Assembly: GCA_011800805.1 (NCBI GenBank)
Contig: MPNW01000002.1
Span: 284,604-348,603 of the forward strand
Direction: 5' to 3'
Source: Hirudo medicinalis
Lineage: Eukaryota > Annelida > Clitellata > Hirudinida > Hirudinidae
Length of the DNA stretch: 64,000 nucleotides
Each line of letters opens with the position of its first letter. Position 1 is the first letter of the stretch. Of the stretch, positions 22,308 through 36,100 are shown piece by piece. Below the pieces are notes generated by a model. The model made no database searches. It saw only the letters and a program-made list of their open reading frames with translations, and was not told the DNA's origin. The position numbers and the translations under genes are program-made.

Positions 22308-24215
22308 CTCAATTGATTTGTGTTTTTCATTTATGCATGTTAAATGTTTGTTAATTTCTAAGCATTTCAATAAAAGATTTGTAGTAAAATCAAAATTATA
22401 AGGCTGGATTGGCTTGGGGAATTTATGGACCAGGACCCTGGAGCGATTTGCTGCTTGGTAGGCCGTGTCCTGATCGCCGCAATGTTTATCAATGTGACTG
22501 ATTTCCGGTGATATGTCGCATTTGTGAACAGCGCCGGATTTACCCAGGTGGAGGTCCCAGGGGGAATGAGTCTGTTTGGTCGCAATGATGGGTCTTGCAC
22601 AAAATCTTTCGCATTTTTGCGCTGAAATAATGTCCATTTAGGATGGGATTAATCGGCTGATTAGTGCTGAAATTCCCTTGGGTAGAGCTTGTTTATGTGA
22701 GGGTGTTTTCGTTTACATAGGACTATGATGACGATATGAAGAGTGCGACAAGGTCAACAAACGTTATTTTGACACTTTGCACTGGAAATCTGTCAATGAA
22801 CCGATCGTTGCACCTAAAGTCGGTCGTTAGTTTAGTCGTTGCACTCGAAACTTATCATTAAGCAACCATCGCATAAATATGCATTTGGGTTTCTTAAAGT
22901 TATTTTGAAACCAGACTTGCTGATCGTTATCTGTCGTTATATGTCGACGGTCATCGAGGATATGGAGTCATTGGACAATCAGTCTAAAATCTCATCGAAT
23001 GAGGAAGTGAATGGTAAAACATGAGATAGTAAGTTTGAAAAAGTTCCGATTTTGGGCTGTATTTTTATTTCATTATTTGTTGATCTAGTGGATGGATTCA
23101 AACCGTTCTGGATTAAATAATGTCATCAATGAATATATTACAAAAGCTAAAAGCAGTACATAATTTAAAGAAATTACGCAGTCTTCGATAAGTAGTGACC
23201 GTCGAGGATGGGTCGGGGAGGGAAATACATACATAGAGACGGAATCTTCCCATGCATTGTAATATTTTGCTTTTGTTCAACTCCTTAAACTGTTTACAAT
23301 GAGAACATGCAAAGTCAGTAATGAATTCTCATTTCTTTCTCTTCTGGAAGGTTGATAGGGACGTTATTTTGGGGGAGAAAGGGTGCAACAGGCCCTATGA
23401 AGTTTCTAAATTTAATGCACTAGAATTAAATTTTGGATTTTGATATAGCATGTACAGATGTATCTGTTAACGTGCAATTTATGCGCTTTCTCATTTCAAA
23501 CTTCAGCTGGCTACTCGAATTTAAGTAATTACAGACTCTCCTTGTATAGACATCCAAATTTAACTTCTCTTTAACTTCTCCTCATGAAGCCTCCTGGACG
23601 AGCCATCTGACTCGAGAGTTTTTTGAGTCTTATACCCACATGCTTACTCTGAGGAATCAGAGTACCATATTTGGAAAAAAAAAATCGCATATATGTTTCG
23701 GATGATCCTCTCCTGGCAGGTTTGTCGGAAAGAGCTTTCTTCAAGCCTTTAGAAACTAGGTTATTCACCCAAACGAAAGATTTGACAACTTGGAGTCCGC
23801 TATGGAATAAATCGCTTGTATTGTAAAAAAAATGGTCCAAATTTCTTAAATGTCAGTCTCAAAAATTTGCTTAATTCCCCGGCTAAAATTTGACAAGGCA
23901 GGGATCTATTGTCGATTCCTATCGATAAATTAATGAACCGTATAATTTTTAAGATTTGAAACATTCTATGGTTAATTTTCTTCAAAGTAAATCAATCTAA
24001 AAAAAAGTAGCAAATTCTATTTTAATTCATCGGTGACACATTAACTATTCGGGAGAGGTCAGCAATGCAGGTGCACAATACCTGAAGTAACTTATCGTAC
24101 CCATATCTTGTTTTTTTATTGATCCACATTACCATAGAAACGCGACAGCAAACATTTTGTAATTCACTCCCAAGAGTTCTTTGCCGTTATTTTTACTTCA
24201 GCAGTTGATTTCAGC
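22308..24215. other. Intergenic region between ADAM17 and the K2P channel
   Basis: After the ADAM17 3' UTR (AATAAA at 22369) there is no recognised gene. A candidate first exon for the K2P gene is at 22941-23013. Minus-strand open stretches at 23571-23985 and 22308-22637 match nothing I know and show no splice support. Confidence 0.5.
22941..23013 (+). other. Candidate alternative first coding exon of the K2P channel gene
   Basis: ATG TCG ACG opens a frame reading MSTVIEDMESLDNQSKISSN and ends AAT G before GTAAAA. Splicing to the acceptor at 24201 (TTTTACTTCAG) keeps the frame into VDFS and then the channel's own ATG at 24216. It would add about 29 mostly acidic and polar residues to the cytosolic N-terminus. 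This is inference; no other evidence supports it. Confidence 0.3.
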
Positions 24216-26150
24216 ATGGAAGGTCCCACGCAGGAAGAAAAAGTAGAATTACGCAATCGACGCATAGAATATTGTAAAAAGTCATCGAAGTTCATCTTAA
24301 CCAATGTCGGATTGGGTCTGGTAATGGTCATCTATACCATAGTCGGTGCAATTGTGTTTCAAAAATTGGAGACGACAAACGAAAAAGAGTTGTGCACTGC
24401 CTCAATGAACAAATACGAACCGCTGGAAAATCAGACTGCCAATGATCTCTGGTCCATGGCCAGCTCTTATACATCGGGAGGAGATGGATATGAAGACGAA
24501 CTAAATTCAATTGAACAAGTAGTGGTCGAGTTTAGGAACAAAGTACTGGAACTGGGTTACGATGGTACAAACTGTTCTTCACTGGGAGAGACAGGAGGAC
24601 CCCAATTCAAATGGTCCTTCAGTGGCTCATTGCTTTTTGCTGTCACTGTATTCACAACAGTGGGTTCGTTTTTTTTTTTAACGGATATTAAAGATGTTTC
24701 ACTTAAATTTTATTGACTTAAAACCGTAGGTTATGGAAATATTGCACCGAAGACAACTTGGGGTCGACTGGTCTGCATAGTGTATGCTTTCATAGGCATT
24801 CCACTTATGCTGGTTTTCCTTGCCAATATTGGGGGAGTCATGGCTGATGTGTTTCGATTTATGTATTCGAATATTTGCTGCTGCGGATGCTTTAGTTTGA
24901 GAAAATCACCCAACTCCGAATCGAAGTTGAATCTGAGTGAACAAACTCAGCATGACACGGAAGATTCCAATGATTTCGACGAGGACGAAAATCAGCTGAG
25001 TGTCCCTTTAACTGTAACTCTGACTGTAGTTGCTGGTTACCTATTCATGGGATCGCTGTTGTTTGGCACCTGGGAAAACTGGTCGATGTTGCAATCTGCT
25101 TATTACTGCTTCATCACCATCTCAACAATAGGATTCGGAGATGTGGTGCCGGGAACAGACAACATAAACAACACAGCGGGACAACTGACGATGATTGGCG
25201 CTGCGCTTTATTTAATCTTTGGTATGGCCATCATGTCGATGGCTTTCAACCTCATACAAGAGGAAATGGTCAGCAAATTTGTCTGGATATCTGAGAAGTT
25301 GGGTGGGTGATAAACAATTTAAATAGAGGAATTTTAAACTAATATTTGGATTTGGATTTTGAAGAGAGCAAACAGATATTAGGTATGACTAAGATGACAG
25401 TGGTCAGTAGGGAAAAAGCGTCAAATTATTAAAGTTGTATAAAACATTGGTGAGACCCCATCTGGAGTACTGCATACAAGTATGGAACCCCACTTAAAGA
25501 AGGACATTGAAACTTTGGAAAAGGTGCAGAGAAGAGCAACAAGGATGATTAAGAGTCTAGGAAATTTGAGTTACGAGTGGAGATTAAGAAGGTGCAAATT
25601 AACAAATCTAGAAATAAGGAGAAGCAGAGGTGATCTCATAGAAACGTTCAAGGTATTGACAGGGAGAGAAGATTTACCATCTGAACATTTCTTTGAGGCC
25701 ACCAAAAGCAATTCCACAAGAGGTTATGGATCTAAATTATGCAATGGATGCAATGGAAGACAATGGGTGCTTTGAAGAATAATTACTTCAGCGCGAGAGT
25801 AGTTAATCGGTGGAACAAGATAGATGGGGAGACAATATATTCAGATTCGGTGGAACTATTTAAAATAGGACTAACGAAATTTGGATATTGAATTAAAAAG
25901 AGTGGTTTATCACACAGACATTAAGTCTACTTAAACCATTATAAATTAATGTTATGTTATGTTATATATGATTGATGTTGAAAACTTTCCAGGACTGTCC
26001 AAGAAGGACGATGACGAGGAAGAAGAATTTGTATCTAATCCAAAGCTGCCTCATCCTAGCACTCAAGAACCCAACACTAGCAACATCGAGGATGCAAATT
26101 CTTTAACAAAATTTGCGACGGCTGCAATTTCTCAGCCAACAAAGAAATAA
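24216..26150 (+). CDS. Two-pore-domain potassium channel (K2P/TWIK-related)
   Basis: K2P channels are dimeric leak channels that set resting membrane potential. Exons 24216-24663, 24730-25302 and 25993-26150 join in frame (392 residues). A first membrane segment lies near residues 28-50 (VGLGLVMVIYTIVGAIVF), followed by a long extracellular cap with glycosylation sites (NQT, NCS). The first pore has TVFTTVGYGN, then a second membrane segment GIPLMLVFLANIGG. A cytosolic loop with a Cys cluster and an acidic stretch follows, then the third membrane segment. The second pore has ISTIGFGD and the fourth membrane segment runs through ALYLIFGMAIMSMAF. Both filters are intact (GYG and GFG). The acidic C-tail comes from exon 3. 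Intron 2 carries a LINE tail. AATAAA is at 26234. The subfamily (TWIK, TASK or TREK) cannot be settled, so no symbol is given. Confidence 0.92.
25385..25955 (+). mobile_element. 3' end of a CR1-like LINE in K2P intron 2
   Basis: The plus strand reads YKTLVRPHLEYCIQVWNPTL, then LEKVQRRATRMIKSLGNLSY, then SEHFFEATKSNSTRGYGSKL and VVNRWNKI, the standard C-terminal end of CR1/Jockey-type reverse transcriptases, with one frame break near 25775. It ends in a short TGTTA-type repeat (25940-25960). A 5'-truncated copy, as is usual for LINEs. The copy at 48520-49400 belongs to the same family. Confidence 0.85.
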
Positions 26151-27170
26151 AATGTCACGAATGAAAATCATCAGAAGCATCAAATTCCAAAGTTTTAATT
26201 CATGTTAATTTTTGCACGATCAATTTCTAAAAAAATAAAAACGTTTTTACTAAAATCTAAACTCGGCGTTTGCCTGAAGTATCTACATTATATATAATAT
26301 ATCAGTAAACTATAACCTTGAAATTCTAGTTATGCTTTGAACATTTCCAGTTGAACATTTGTACAATCAGACCTAGTTTTGCACGTGATTTCAGACCTTA
26401 TCGTAAAATTGCTCCTTCATAATTAAATTAAAATTTTCATCTGTTCATTTTAATTAAATGTTCGGTTGCAATGGTTCTGTGGGATGTTGTACTTTAGGGA
26501 ACAAACTTCCTTCATGTGGAATGAAACCTTGTGGCGTGTTGAAATCATTCGATAATTTTGTCCGATTTGAAGAATTTAAACATCTTTGACATAAATAAAC
26601 TAATTAAGGTCGTCAGCATTTTGAAAACCTCATTACGTATTCCTCTCCAATCAAGATCAATCCGATCATTTCATTCGCATGCTTGCATTCTTGCACTAGT
26701 TTGCTGATTTTTTTATCGAAATTATTTCTTTTCTTCATTGATACTGTTTGTCAAGAAGGAATCGCCCAAAATGAATTTATTTAAAATAATCAATCGACTA
26801 ATTTAATATCTCTTGGATCATAAATAAATAATAACATATTACGAACGCACCTGACATATTGAACCCATCAGTGCCTGTAATCTTCAATTTGTAGAACAAT
26901 CAGAAAAACAAACAAAGCCAAAACAAAGCTCCATCATTATCTCATCATTCCGTCTGAGAAGAGCATCTCTGCATGTGCATTGTGCATGCTAGTGACGAGA
27001 GAGACATCCAGGGGAGAGCGAGGATGAAATAGTAGGCTGCTAACGAATTTCTCCTACCGTGTTCTCAGTCGGTTGGGCATCTTGGGAAGTGCATCCTGGG
27101 TGATGATAATGATTATTATTAGTGTTTTTAACTTGGAAAATACGTTAAATGAAGTGAAATCTTCTCAGAT
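26151..27170. other. Intergenic region between K2P channel and tolloid
   Basis: AT-rich with no supported coding frame. GC content rises at 26950-27110 ahead of the tolloid ATG, which suits a promoter or 5' UTR. The K2P polyadenylation signal is at 26234. Confidence 0.5.
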
Positions 27171-30100
27171 ATGTCGAAGGTGCAAGGGAGGCTGGCATTG
27201 TTTCTGAGGCTGTTTTTGGTCGCCTCGATTTTTTTCAACTTCGCAGTGCTCCAAGAAATTGCCGACCCCTGCCAAGCCCGTGAGTTCATTCGTTTTCAAC
27301 AACTTGTGTGATTTCATTTACATATGTTTTTAAAATTTCACCAACTTTGAAAAATGTTTTTGCTGATTATGGCAATTCAAAATTCAATCTGAACTTAAGT
27401 ATTATGACTTGTATTTTTCCACATGTCGGGTGAGATTTAATCGTCAAAATTACGACCACGCCCAAAGCTAAAAATGTTGAGTGCACAGAATCCTTCTCAA
27501 CGGAGGTACTAGTAGTTTCAAGAGGGATCCAAGTTTTTCGTTTGTAAATCATTGAGGCCAACTCAGCCGCTCCCGAGTGTTGTGACAAGAAGCAAGCAAT
27601 TGCATAAATCAACGAGGATACTAGTATAAGTAGCGTCTGTTGAATCATTTCCTATTCTCAACACGAATGTTGGAAACATTTGGAGCATGTGTATCCCCTC
27701 CACAACATGTGAATCGAGTATATTTCCAGATATAACTGATTTTCATTTCGTCTGCATGAGGTCTGCACAAATGACTACGATTTTTAGTTAGTTTGGTCTT
27801 AATATTCTCAGAATGCATTCGATCAGTGCGTTTGCATTTTTGAGGGCATTAAATGATTAAATTAAATTAAATTGATTTAAATGTTCTCAGAATAATTTTA
27901 CTTTCGTAAAGTTTTAATTTTTCCATTAATTTAATTAAGAAGGAACTGAAACCCGTCTGGCACGCATTTATCGCTAAATTAATATGACCGCTAAAAATAA
28001 GACCTAATCGTAAAATAGTGAGTAGGATAAAAAAAACTACCAAAACAGTGAGTGCACAGAATCCCTCTCAACGGAGTTAGCAGTGGCTGAAGTAGTATTT
28101 GGTATAACACTTATAATTACATTTAATTGCGCAAGATGGAGAATGTGATCGAAATTGCAAATATTTCCTTTCCACTTATCAGGGGTCGGCAAAATCAGGT
28201 CTAGCTAGTATCCCACTCCGGCTTAACGCACCCCCCCTAGTTATCTGTTATTGCATCCGGCAACAGCTCCTCAAGTCCTTCTTAATTAAATTAATGGAAT
28301 ACTCTTAGTCTCCAGCTGGATATTGCATGTTGCAGTGTTTTTATAAATACAGTTTTGTGGGTAATTATCTCGCCTTCCATCATAATACTGGGTTAGTTGC
28401 TATATATCGAATTCCCTCGCAGTAATACCAATTACTATGCTTAAAGAGCAAATGCTACCAATCTCCGGAAGGTTGACCTCGAACGTCGGGTCTTTAACCC
28501 TGAATGGACTGAGTTCTTCGTACAACGTGCAACAAACTCTGTGTTTAGTATGCAACAACACCGACAACACTTTCAAGCGGTCGAATCTCAAGGGGCATTT
28601 CCATACCAAGCACGCGGATCAGCAGAAGACCGAGGATGCTTGCTTGCAGTCACGGTTGGATCAACACTTGTCTTCAAGAAGCAGGCCTCAAAAGTTTCTG
28701 AGGCTGCTGAGAGTCGCACTCGTGCCTCCTATGAAAGTCCTCCTGTCCTTGTTGATTGCCATGAAAATGCATCCCTTTGCTGATGCAGACTTTGTAATGG
28801 ATTGTATACTTGCTGCTGCTGGCGTTATTTGTCCCGAGCAACACTGCGACTCCACGCGTGGGGGACTTGGCTTCTGATGTTCGGTGCATTGCATCATTCA
28901 GCAGGAGTCATTGTGTGCCAAAGTTTGAAAGAGATTATGTCTGCTTTGGTGAAGCTAGTGAACACAGTGTTCGTACCCTCAACTACCGCATCTTCAAGCA
29001 GTTGTGCGAAGCTGCAGATGCTAATTAAGTTGATCTGCTTTACCACACTGAGGTTCACACTGGCTCAGTCTTGGCAATGTCTTGAAGATCGTCTTCACCC
29101 TCTGCCACGAGATAGTTTCCTTCGTAAATTGAAGAGAGGAGCTTATAGGGTTTTCATTAGTTCTCTAATGAGGTTTGGCTCTGGGAGACAAAGGAGACAA
29201 CGTCCATTTCCCTTACTTCGCCCAATGTGATGTACCCCTCGTTGACACCGAAGAATGCGTCAGTGTGCTGTCAATCCTGCGGAATGACTTCTCTTCGCGG
29301 TTCAATGTTGTGCGTTCTCATTCACAATAGTTCAAGATGGTCAGCACTCCTATTGAGGTTCCCTACGACGATCCCCTTCTGACGTGCAATTGGAGTTGAT
29401 TGAGCTGCAGGCTTCGGCCGTTCTCTTGTCCAAGTTTACTTCTTCCACCACTCTCATCGACTTCTATCATCAGCTGCCACACGCTGTTGTTGGCCCGTTC
29501 CGTGATTGCAATGTTTGGCAGGACTTACTCGTTCTCCAAGATGAGGTTTTGTAAGAACAAGCTGCGATCTCAGCTCACTGACGATCCTTAATGACATTCA
29601 ATGACTCCTCATCATTGGAACCTGATGTTGTGTCTGTCTCGAATTACATGCATCATGTTTCCCACTGATCGTACTTTTTAATAACATTGATCGTATTTTT
29701 AATAAATCAACCTTGCTTAGACATGTTGCTTCTTCTGGCTTAGAGTGCCTTCTTGACTTCCTGAAATGGCCTAGTAGACCGAAAAGTTTGTCGATTTAGA
29801 TCGTTGATGGTGATGATGAAGAAGATGATGACAATGAGAGTGATGGTGACGGTGATGATGATATTGATGATGTTGTTGCTCATTTATGACTTAAGCTGCC
29901 TTCATGGGAGACATAGCCCTCACAGAGGAGGATCTGCTCTGGCTGGAAAACCTCGCCAGTACTTCCAACTCCACCTCGCAATCGAACTTGAAGAACATTC
30001 TCCACAGGTTTGTCTTCATTCTTTCCTCGTGTACTCTGTCAATGCGTTGCTGTTAAGTGTGACGCGAGTCAAATCATCATCATCATAATTCATTTAACGT

Positions 30101-33100
30101 AAGGATGTTCTTTAATTTTAACAGCAGATTTATTCTTATTTATTTTTATAAGAATTTTGCATTTTCAAAATACTTCTCGAGATGGCTTATGATGATGGAT
30201 TGTCCAATTAATGGTCTCAATGTAAACAGGAGAAGACACATTGCCTCTCAAACTTGTTTCCAAGATTGTCTCAAAAAATATTTTATTGCGACATTAAGAA
30301 GAAGAAAAAACATTGTAATGATGTGCAATGTACATTTACAACCCTGGTTCAATAAATACGATTTGGCTCAAATCAAGGAACCGAAAAGCACGTCGAATTC
30401 GACAGAGGCAGAGGAGAGCAGCAACCTCAAGGATGGAAAGGCTCTGGGAACACGGAATAATTCCATACGAAATTGATGCCAATTTTAGTGGTAGGTTTTC
30501 TTGATACAATGTTACGGTAGAACATTTCGGTTACAAAATGTTGAACCAGGTGCAACCAAAGGCCTATTTGAGAAAGCAATGCGAAGCTGGGAGGAACATA
30601 CTTGCATTACTTTCGTTGAGCGGACACAGGAACACGTCAATTATATCGTCTTTACTCAGAAGCCGTGCGGGTATGTTTTTTCGAAAATAAAATATTAGTA
30701 AAATATAATTTCAAAATATCTCTAATATTAGAAATATATTATTATTAACGATGAAAAGCAATACTAATTTGTCCCCCTCCCCCAACAACAGATGTTGTTC
30801 TTTTGTTGGCAAAAAGGGCAGCGGTCCTCAGGCAATTTCCATAGGAAAAAACTGCGATAAATTTGGAATCGTCCTTCATGAGCTTGGTCACGTGATTGGC
30901 TTTTGGCACGAACACACGAGACCCGATCGAGAGATTTACGTTCAAATTAATTACGCAAACATCATTCCCGGTAATTGGCCGAGACTTTTTTCACCATTCC
31001 ATTTAAGAGATCATAAAAATATTCTCTTCATTTGACGATGATGATAACAGGGCAAGAAAACAACTTCAACACTGTTGCTCCTGATGAGGTAGATTCTTTG
31101 AACGAAGCATATGACTTCGAGAGCATCATGCACTACGCCAAGAACACTTTCTCGAGGTACCCGAACCTGGAATCCATCGTGCCCAGGAGAGAAGTTTATT
31201 CTGGAAAAAACTCACTTGAAGTTGGTCAGAGACTTCAGTTGAGCGCGGGAGACATTTCTCAGACCAACAAGTTATACAGATGTCCTCGTAAGTCGTCTGC
31301 TTAAAAAGTAGCTCTCGTCGTTATAGAATGCTTTTTTGTTTTGCTGTGATGAACACATTTAAACAAGTTGTTACTTGTTTCCTGTTTTCAAGGTTGTGGT
31401 GAGACTTTACAACAAACCAGTGGGACATTCGCTGCTCCAAACTTTGACTTAAACAAATTGAACGACACGAGAGGTTATTACAGATCAGAATTCTGTCAGT
31501 GGAGAATCAGCGGAACTCACGGACAAATAATCGACCTCAACATCGAAGCCTATGAAATTCCGAAGGGAACGAATTGCTACAACAGCTACATTGAAATCAG
31601 AGATGGACATTACCACAGATCACCTCTTTTGGGTGAGTATGCAATTCATAATGCTTTGATGAGGAGCTTGTATGAGTGAAATTTCAGTTATTTAATATAT
31701 TTCTTTTTTTTTAAAGTTTTTTTTTCCGGCTACATTAATATGTACTATATTAACTCTCATTTATTTCTTCAACCTTTCTTCAAATGTTATAATTGATGAT
31801 AAGACACGCTTGAAACGTTTTAGCAACTTGGGAAGTACAAAGATTGAGGCTTTTAAAAATAAATCTCTTTGTAGTGCGATTTAACGAAACTGAAAGTAGA
31901 TTGACAAGGTGTTCAAAAATAAGTAGGGATTTTAGAAACCAAATGGAAACCTTTTGAAACTTTCTCTAGAATCATCTTTTACCCGTTTAATCTTTTACTC
32001 GCTTAATTGAACTTTTTAAAGGACCCATGAGAGTAATTACAAGCAAACTTGATAAAGCACGTGTTCGACATTACTTCCTTACAGCCTCAGATGACCTTAA
32101 CCAAGCGTTAAAAAAATATTCATCCTCAAATAATTCTTAACTCGATTAATTTAATTTGAGAGTTTAATCGCATTGCTCCATTGTACACTGCTATTGGCAT
32201 TTTTAACAATTTTTCTTTTTTACTTGCTTTTTGTTCTCGCTGTCTCGGATTAGGCGACGAGCTTAAAAAATTGAAACCTTTTGCTGAGAGCGTGAGATTT
32301 GAGTACATTCATCCATTATGAAGCGAGGTACATGAGGTGCCATTCAGTGATAATTCCGATCAATTCAACCCTTGTCTATTCACGACAACAAATTTCAAAG
32401 GCATCAACTATTGAAAAAATTATTTTCATAAATTCATGAGAAACATATTTTCACTTTTCAACAAGCATTGGCTTCATGTTTTTGATATTTATTTGTTTCT
32501 AATTCTACTCAGTATGATGAATAGGAAACATTATACGACATTATTTCGGCATTATGTCTCAAACTTTTACAAATTTTTGCATTTTACTTTTGGATTTTTT
32601 CCACTTTTACAAACCTTTAAAGTTTTTTCCATGTAATTTTAATTGTAAGGCAATTAAATTATTCTCAACTATTTATGACCGATATATAGATCGTTCCAAA
32701 TCCTTTCTCGAGAAGCACCCTTCAAGCCAGCAACATACAAATGTCAGTTTTAATTAATTTCAGGCAAAATCTGTGGAAGCGATTACAACGTGACGACTTT
32801 CAAATCTACTGGAAGAAGAATGTGGATTGAGTATCGGATCACCGCTGGTCACATGGAAAAACAGCCCGGTTTCATTGCAAAATACGAAGGTGAAGTGCAC
32901 TGAATGCATTAATGTATATTAACTCCAATAATTGGAATTTTGGCAAAACTAAAATAAAGCTATCGAAACTTAAAGATATACATCGCAAAGCTGGCAGTTC
33001 AATAATAAGTTTAGTATTTTAACAAAACACTATTTAGACGTAAACTTTGCTCTCGTTGAAAGACATTTTATGTCAACGTTTAAATGCAACGTGACACTTG

Positions 33101-36100
33101 CGTCTGCTGCAATTCCTTCTGACTGTGATTAATATCCTACCACGACAACTCCTCTCATGTAAAAACAATAAAATTCAGTCTTTAAGGTTTTAACTTAACA
33201 GCACAACACGTGATGGCCATTACCGCTTGCCAAACGTCAGAACACTTAAATATCTCAAAAATAAAAATAAACACGGGATAGTATATTATGCACATAATAT
33301 TTGAAATATTTTTAGTTGCTAGTTTTAATAGTTAAGCTTTGAAATGAGTGTGATCGGAGCCAGGGTTTGTAGGTCTTGCAATAGTTGCAAGATTTTAAAT
33401 TTAATGGCATCCAAAATTACTCGTGCAATCTGAATTCTAGTTTTAATGTAGTCTTAAGGCGATAGACTGCATAGAGTTTTCGATAATTGTTTCACCATTA
33501 GCATTCTGAATTTAGAACTACACTGATTAATATTCAGATCCTACATAAAATTAATAATTTTAACTTTGATTTATGCTTAATGAATTATTATGGATAAGTG
33601 CGCAATGGCTTTTGTGTGCGATGTTTTGGCGGAAAGAAATGAATCACCGGTTGACACAACATGTAAAAACATTATATATTTTATACGTCCCTATCTTCCT
33701 CCTTATGGCACAAAACTGTTTTAAATTACTTTCTTTTCCAACATCTTCCAACTCTTAACTCGACCTCACAAGAAATGTTTATCCTTTTCGATATATTAAG
33801 TTACTTAACGTCCTTCATCAAATGCGACCCTAACTCCTTATTACGTTTCACTTTCTTAGTCAAATTGTTTTCCATTGTTATCATTTGTTATTTTTCCATG
33901 TGGCATTCCAGCAAATGCAACCTACCAGCATGAAATGAAAGCACCTAACTTTGCAACAACAATTTTCCCATGGGATGTAATCTTCTTAAAAACGAGTTTT
34001 GGCATGAATTTTAAACTTTAAACAAATTTTCGCGATTTCGGTCACAATTGACATGAAACTATTCTTTCTTTGACGCAAATTGGTGACGCGAAGTGATGTT
34101 GATATATTAATGTTAAGATTGTTTTAAATATGATGCTTCCAAAAAGCTTATTAGCCTTGTTGTTACCTTTTAACATCCTCCGAATATCTTCAACGTTTAG
34201 TGAAAAAATTGTTTGAAAGCAACTTACAAATATTGAAATTATTTTCTGATTTTTTATGCAGCTAAGTGCGGTGGTGAAATAAAAAAAGAATTCGGTACTA
34301 TAACGAGTCCTGCGCACCCTGATCCATACCCACTCAACAAAAGTTGTCTATGGGTAATAGAAGTCCCAGAGAAATATAATGTCACTTTAACCTTCCAATC
34401 TTTTGAGGTCAGACATTCATTATTCTTGAACATCGACGAGATGAGCTCAATTATTCTTTTGTTTAGTAACATGCCACAGGCTTTTTTTAACACCTCCATG
34501 TCATGACTTTTTTTGCAGCTGGAAAAGCACGACACGTGCGTTTACGATTACGTGGAGGTGAGAGACGGTCAGGATGAAACTTCCCCTCTCCTCGGAAGAT
34601 TTTGTGGCTACCATATTCCTCGTAGTGTTCAGTCCACCACCAACAAATTGTTGGTCAAATTCGTTTCTGATTCGTCCATCAGCAAAGAGGGATTTGCAGC
34701 CAATTTCATCAAAGGTTGATGTTTTATTGAATGTAGAATAACAAAAATTACTTTAAAACAAATTAGTTTAGATATTACACAATCCTATTGTATCTTATCT
34801 TTATGTGGTTGAGATCGTGCATTTTTATTTTCTCTGAAGCCTTTGATAAATCATTATGAATTCCTCCTTGTTTTAGAAACGAATGAATGTGCAACAGGAG
34901 AACACGACTGTGAACAAAACTGCACCAACACGATCGGTGGATTCAGGTGCGAATGCGACATCGGATTCGAATTAAACGCCGATGGAAGGACTTGCAGAAG
35001 TTTGTGAAACACATGTTGCTAATGATGCGAAGTTTTCATTTTTATACGCTTTCTTTAATTGAATAATTTAATAAACGTTTAGGTTGCTCTTGAAAAATGT
35101 TTGCAATAAATGCGTCTCTATTTTTATAAATTTAAAATGTTTAAATAAATTGTATTTATTTAAAAAAAAAAAGATATATTTCTCAGCCGCCTGCGGAGGA
35201 CACTTAAGCGAAATGAACGGCACATTCCACAGTCCCGGCTACCCTGAAACTTATCCCCCGAACAAAAGCTGCACCTGGCAAATTGCAGCTCCTGAAGAAT
35301 ATCAAATTACAATTGTCTTCAAGGATTTTGATGTTGAAGGAAGCAACGTTAGTTTTCAATTCCAACGTATCAAATCTAATTTCTCTTGTTTTAATTTTCG
35401 ATTGTTTATAGTCGACACTGCCATAGAAACAGGAGAGTACCTTGTTTACCAACGTAGGATTTAAATAAATACTTAAGCATGGGAATACCTGTCTATTCAC
35501 TAATCATGACTGTTAAAATAATTGCCATCTTCATTTTAGCAAGACTGCGAATACGATTTTGTGCAAATCATTAGCGGAGAAGATGAAGATGAAGATGTCC
35601 TGGAGACGTTTTGTGGATCGAACATTCCTCAATCAATTACTTCGAAAAGCAATTCGTTGAAAGTCGTTTTCAACAGCGATCAAACAGTACAAAGAAAAGG
35701 ATTTGATGCCTATTACTATACAGGTTAAATGGATGTTTGTTGATTAGGTCTTTTATTTTGTATGATTTGTATATTTAAATTATAAAAGCGAATTCTTGAC
35801 GTCGCAGATAAGGACGAATGTGCGCAGAACAACGGCGGATGTCAACACATTTGTACAAACACTGCTGGAAGTTACCAATGCTCCTGTAACAACGGATACA
35901 CACTGCACAAAAACATGCACGATTGCAAGGAATGTACGCATCCCTTAAATGTTTTGCTTTAAAATAATCTCTTCAATCATCAGTCGTCATCGTCATCTTT
36001 TTTCAAACAACTAGGTACGTAATCGTTGGAAATATTTGCAGCCAGTTGCCAATACAATTTAACCGAGCCATTTAGAACAATAGCCAGTCCCAATTATCCG

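Noticed and set aside
22221..22637. 138-codon minus-strand frame after ADAM17
   Set aside because: It overlaps the last ADAM17 exon (22227-22307) antisense, matches no family and has no splice or promoter support.
23571..23985. Two overlapping minus-strand frames upstream of the K2P gene
   Set aside because: They lie in different frames with no joining splice sites and resemble no known protein.
28688..28897. Minus-strand frames inside the hAT remnant
   Set aside because: Antisense shadows of the decayed plus-strand hAT transposase.
30105..30476. 123-codon plus-strand frame before tolloid exon 4
   Set aside because: The true tolloid exon (30378-30490) uses another frame with the furin-type RQRQRR site; this one is its shadow plus intron.
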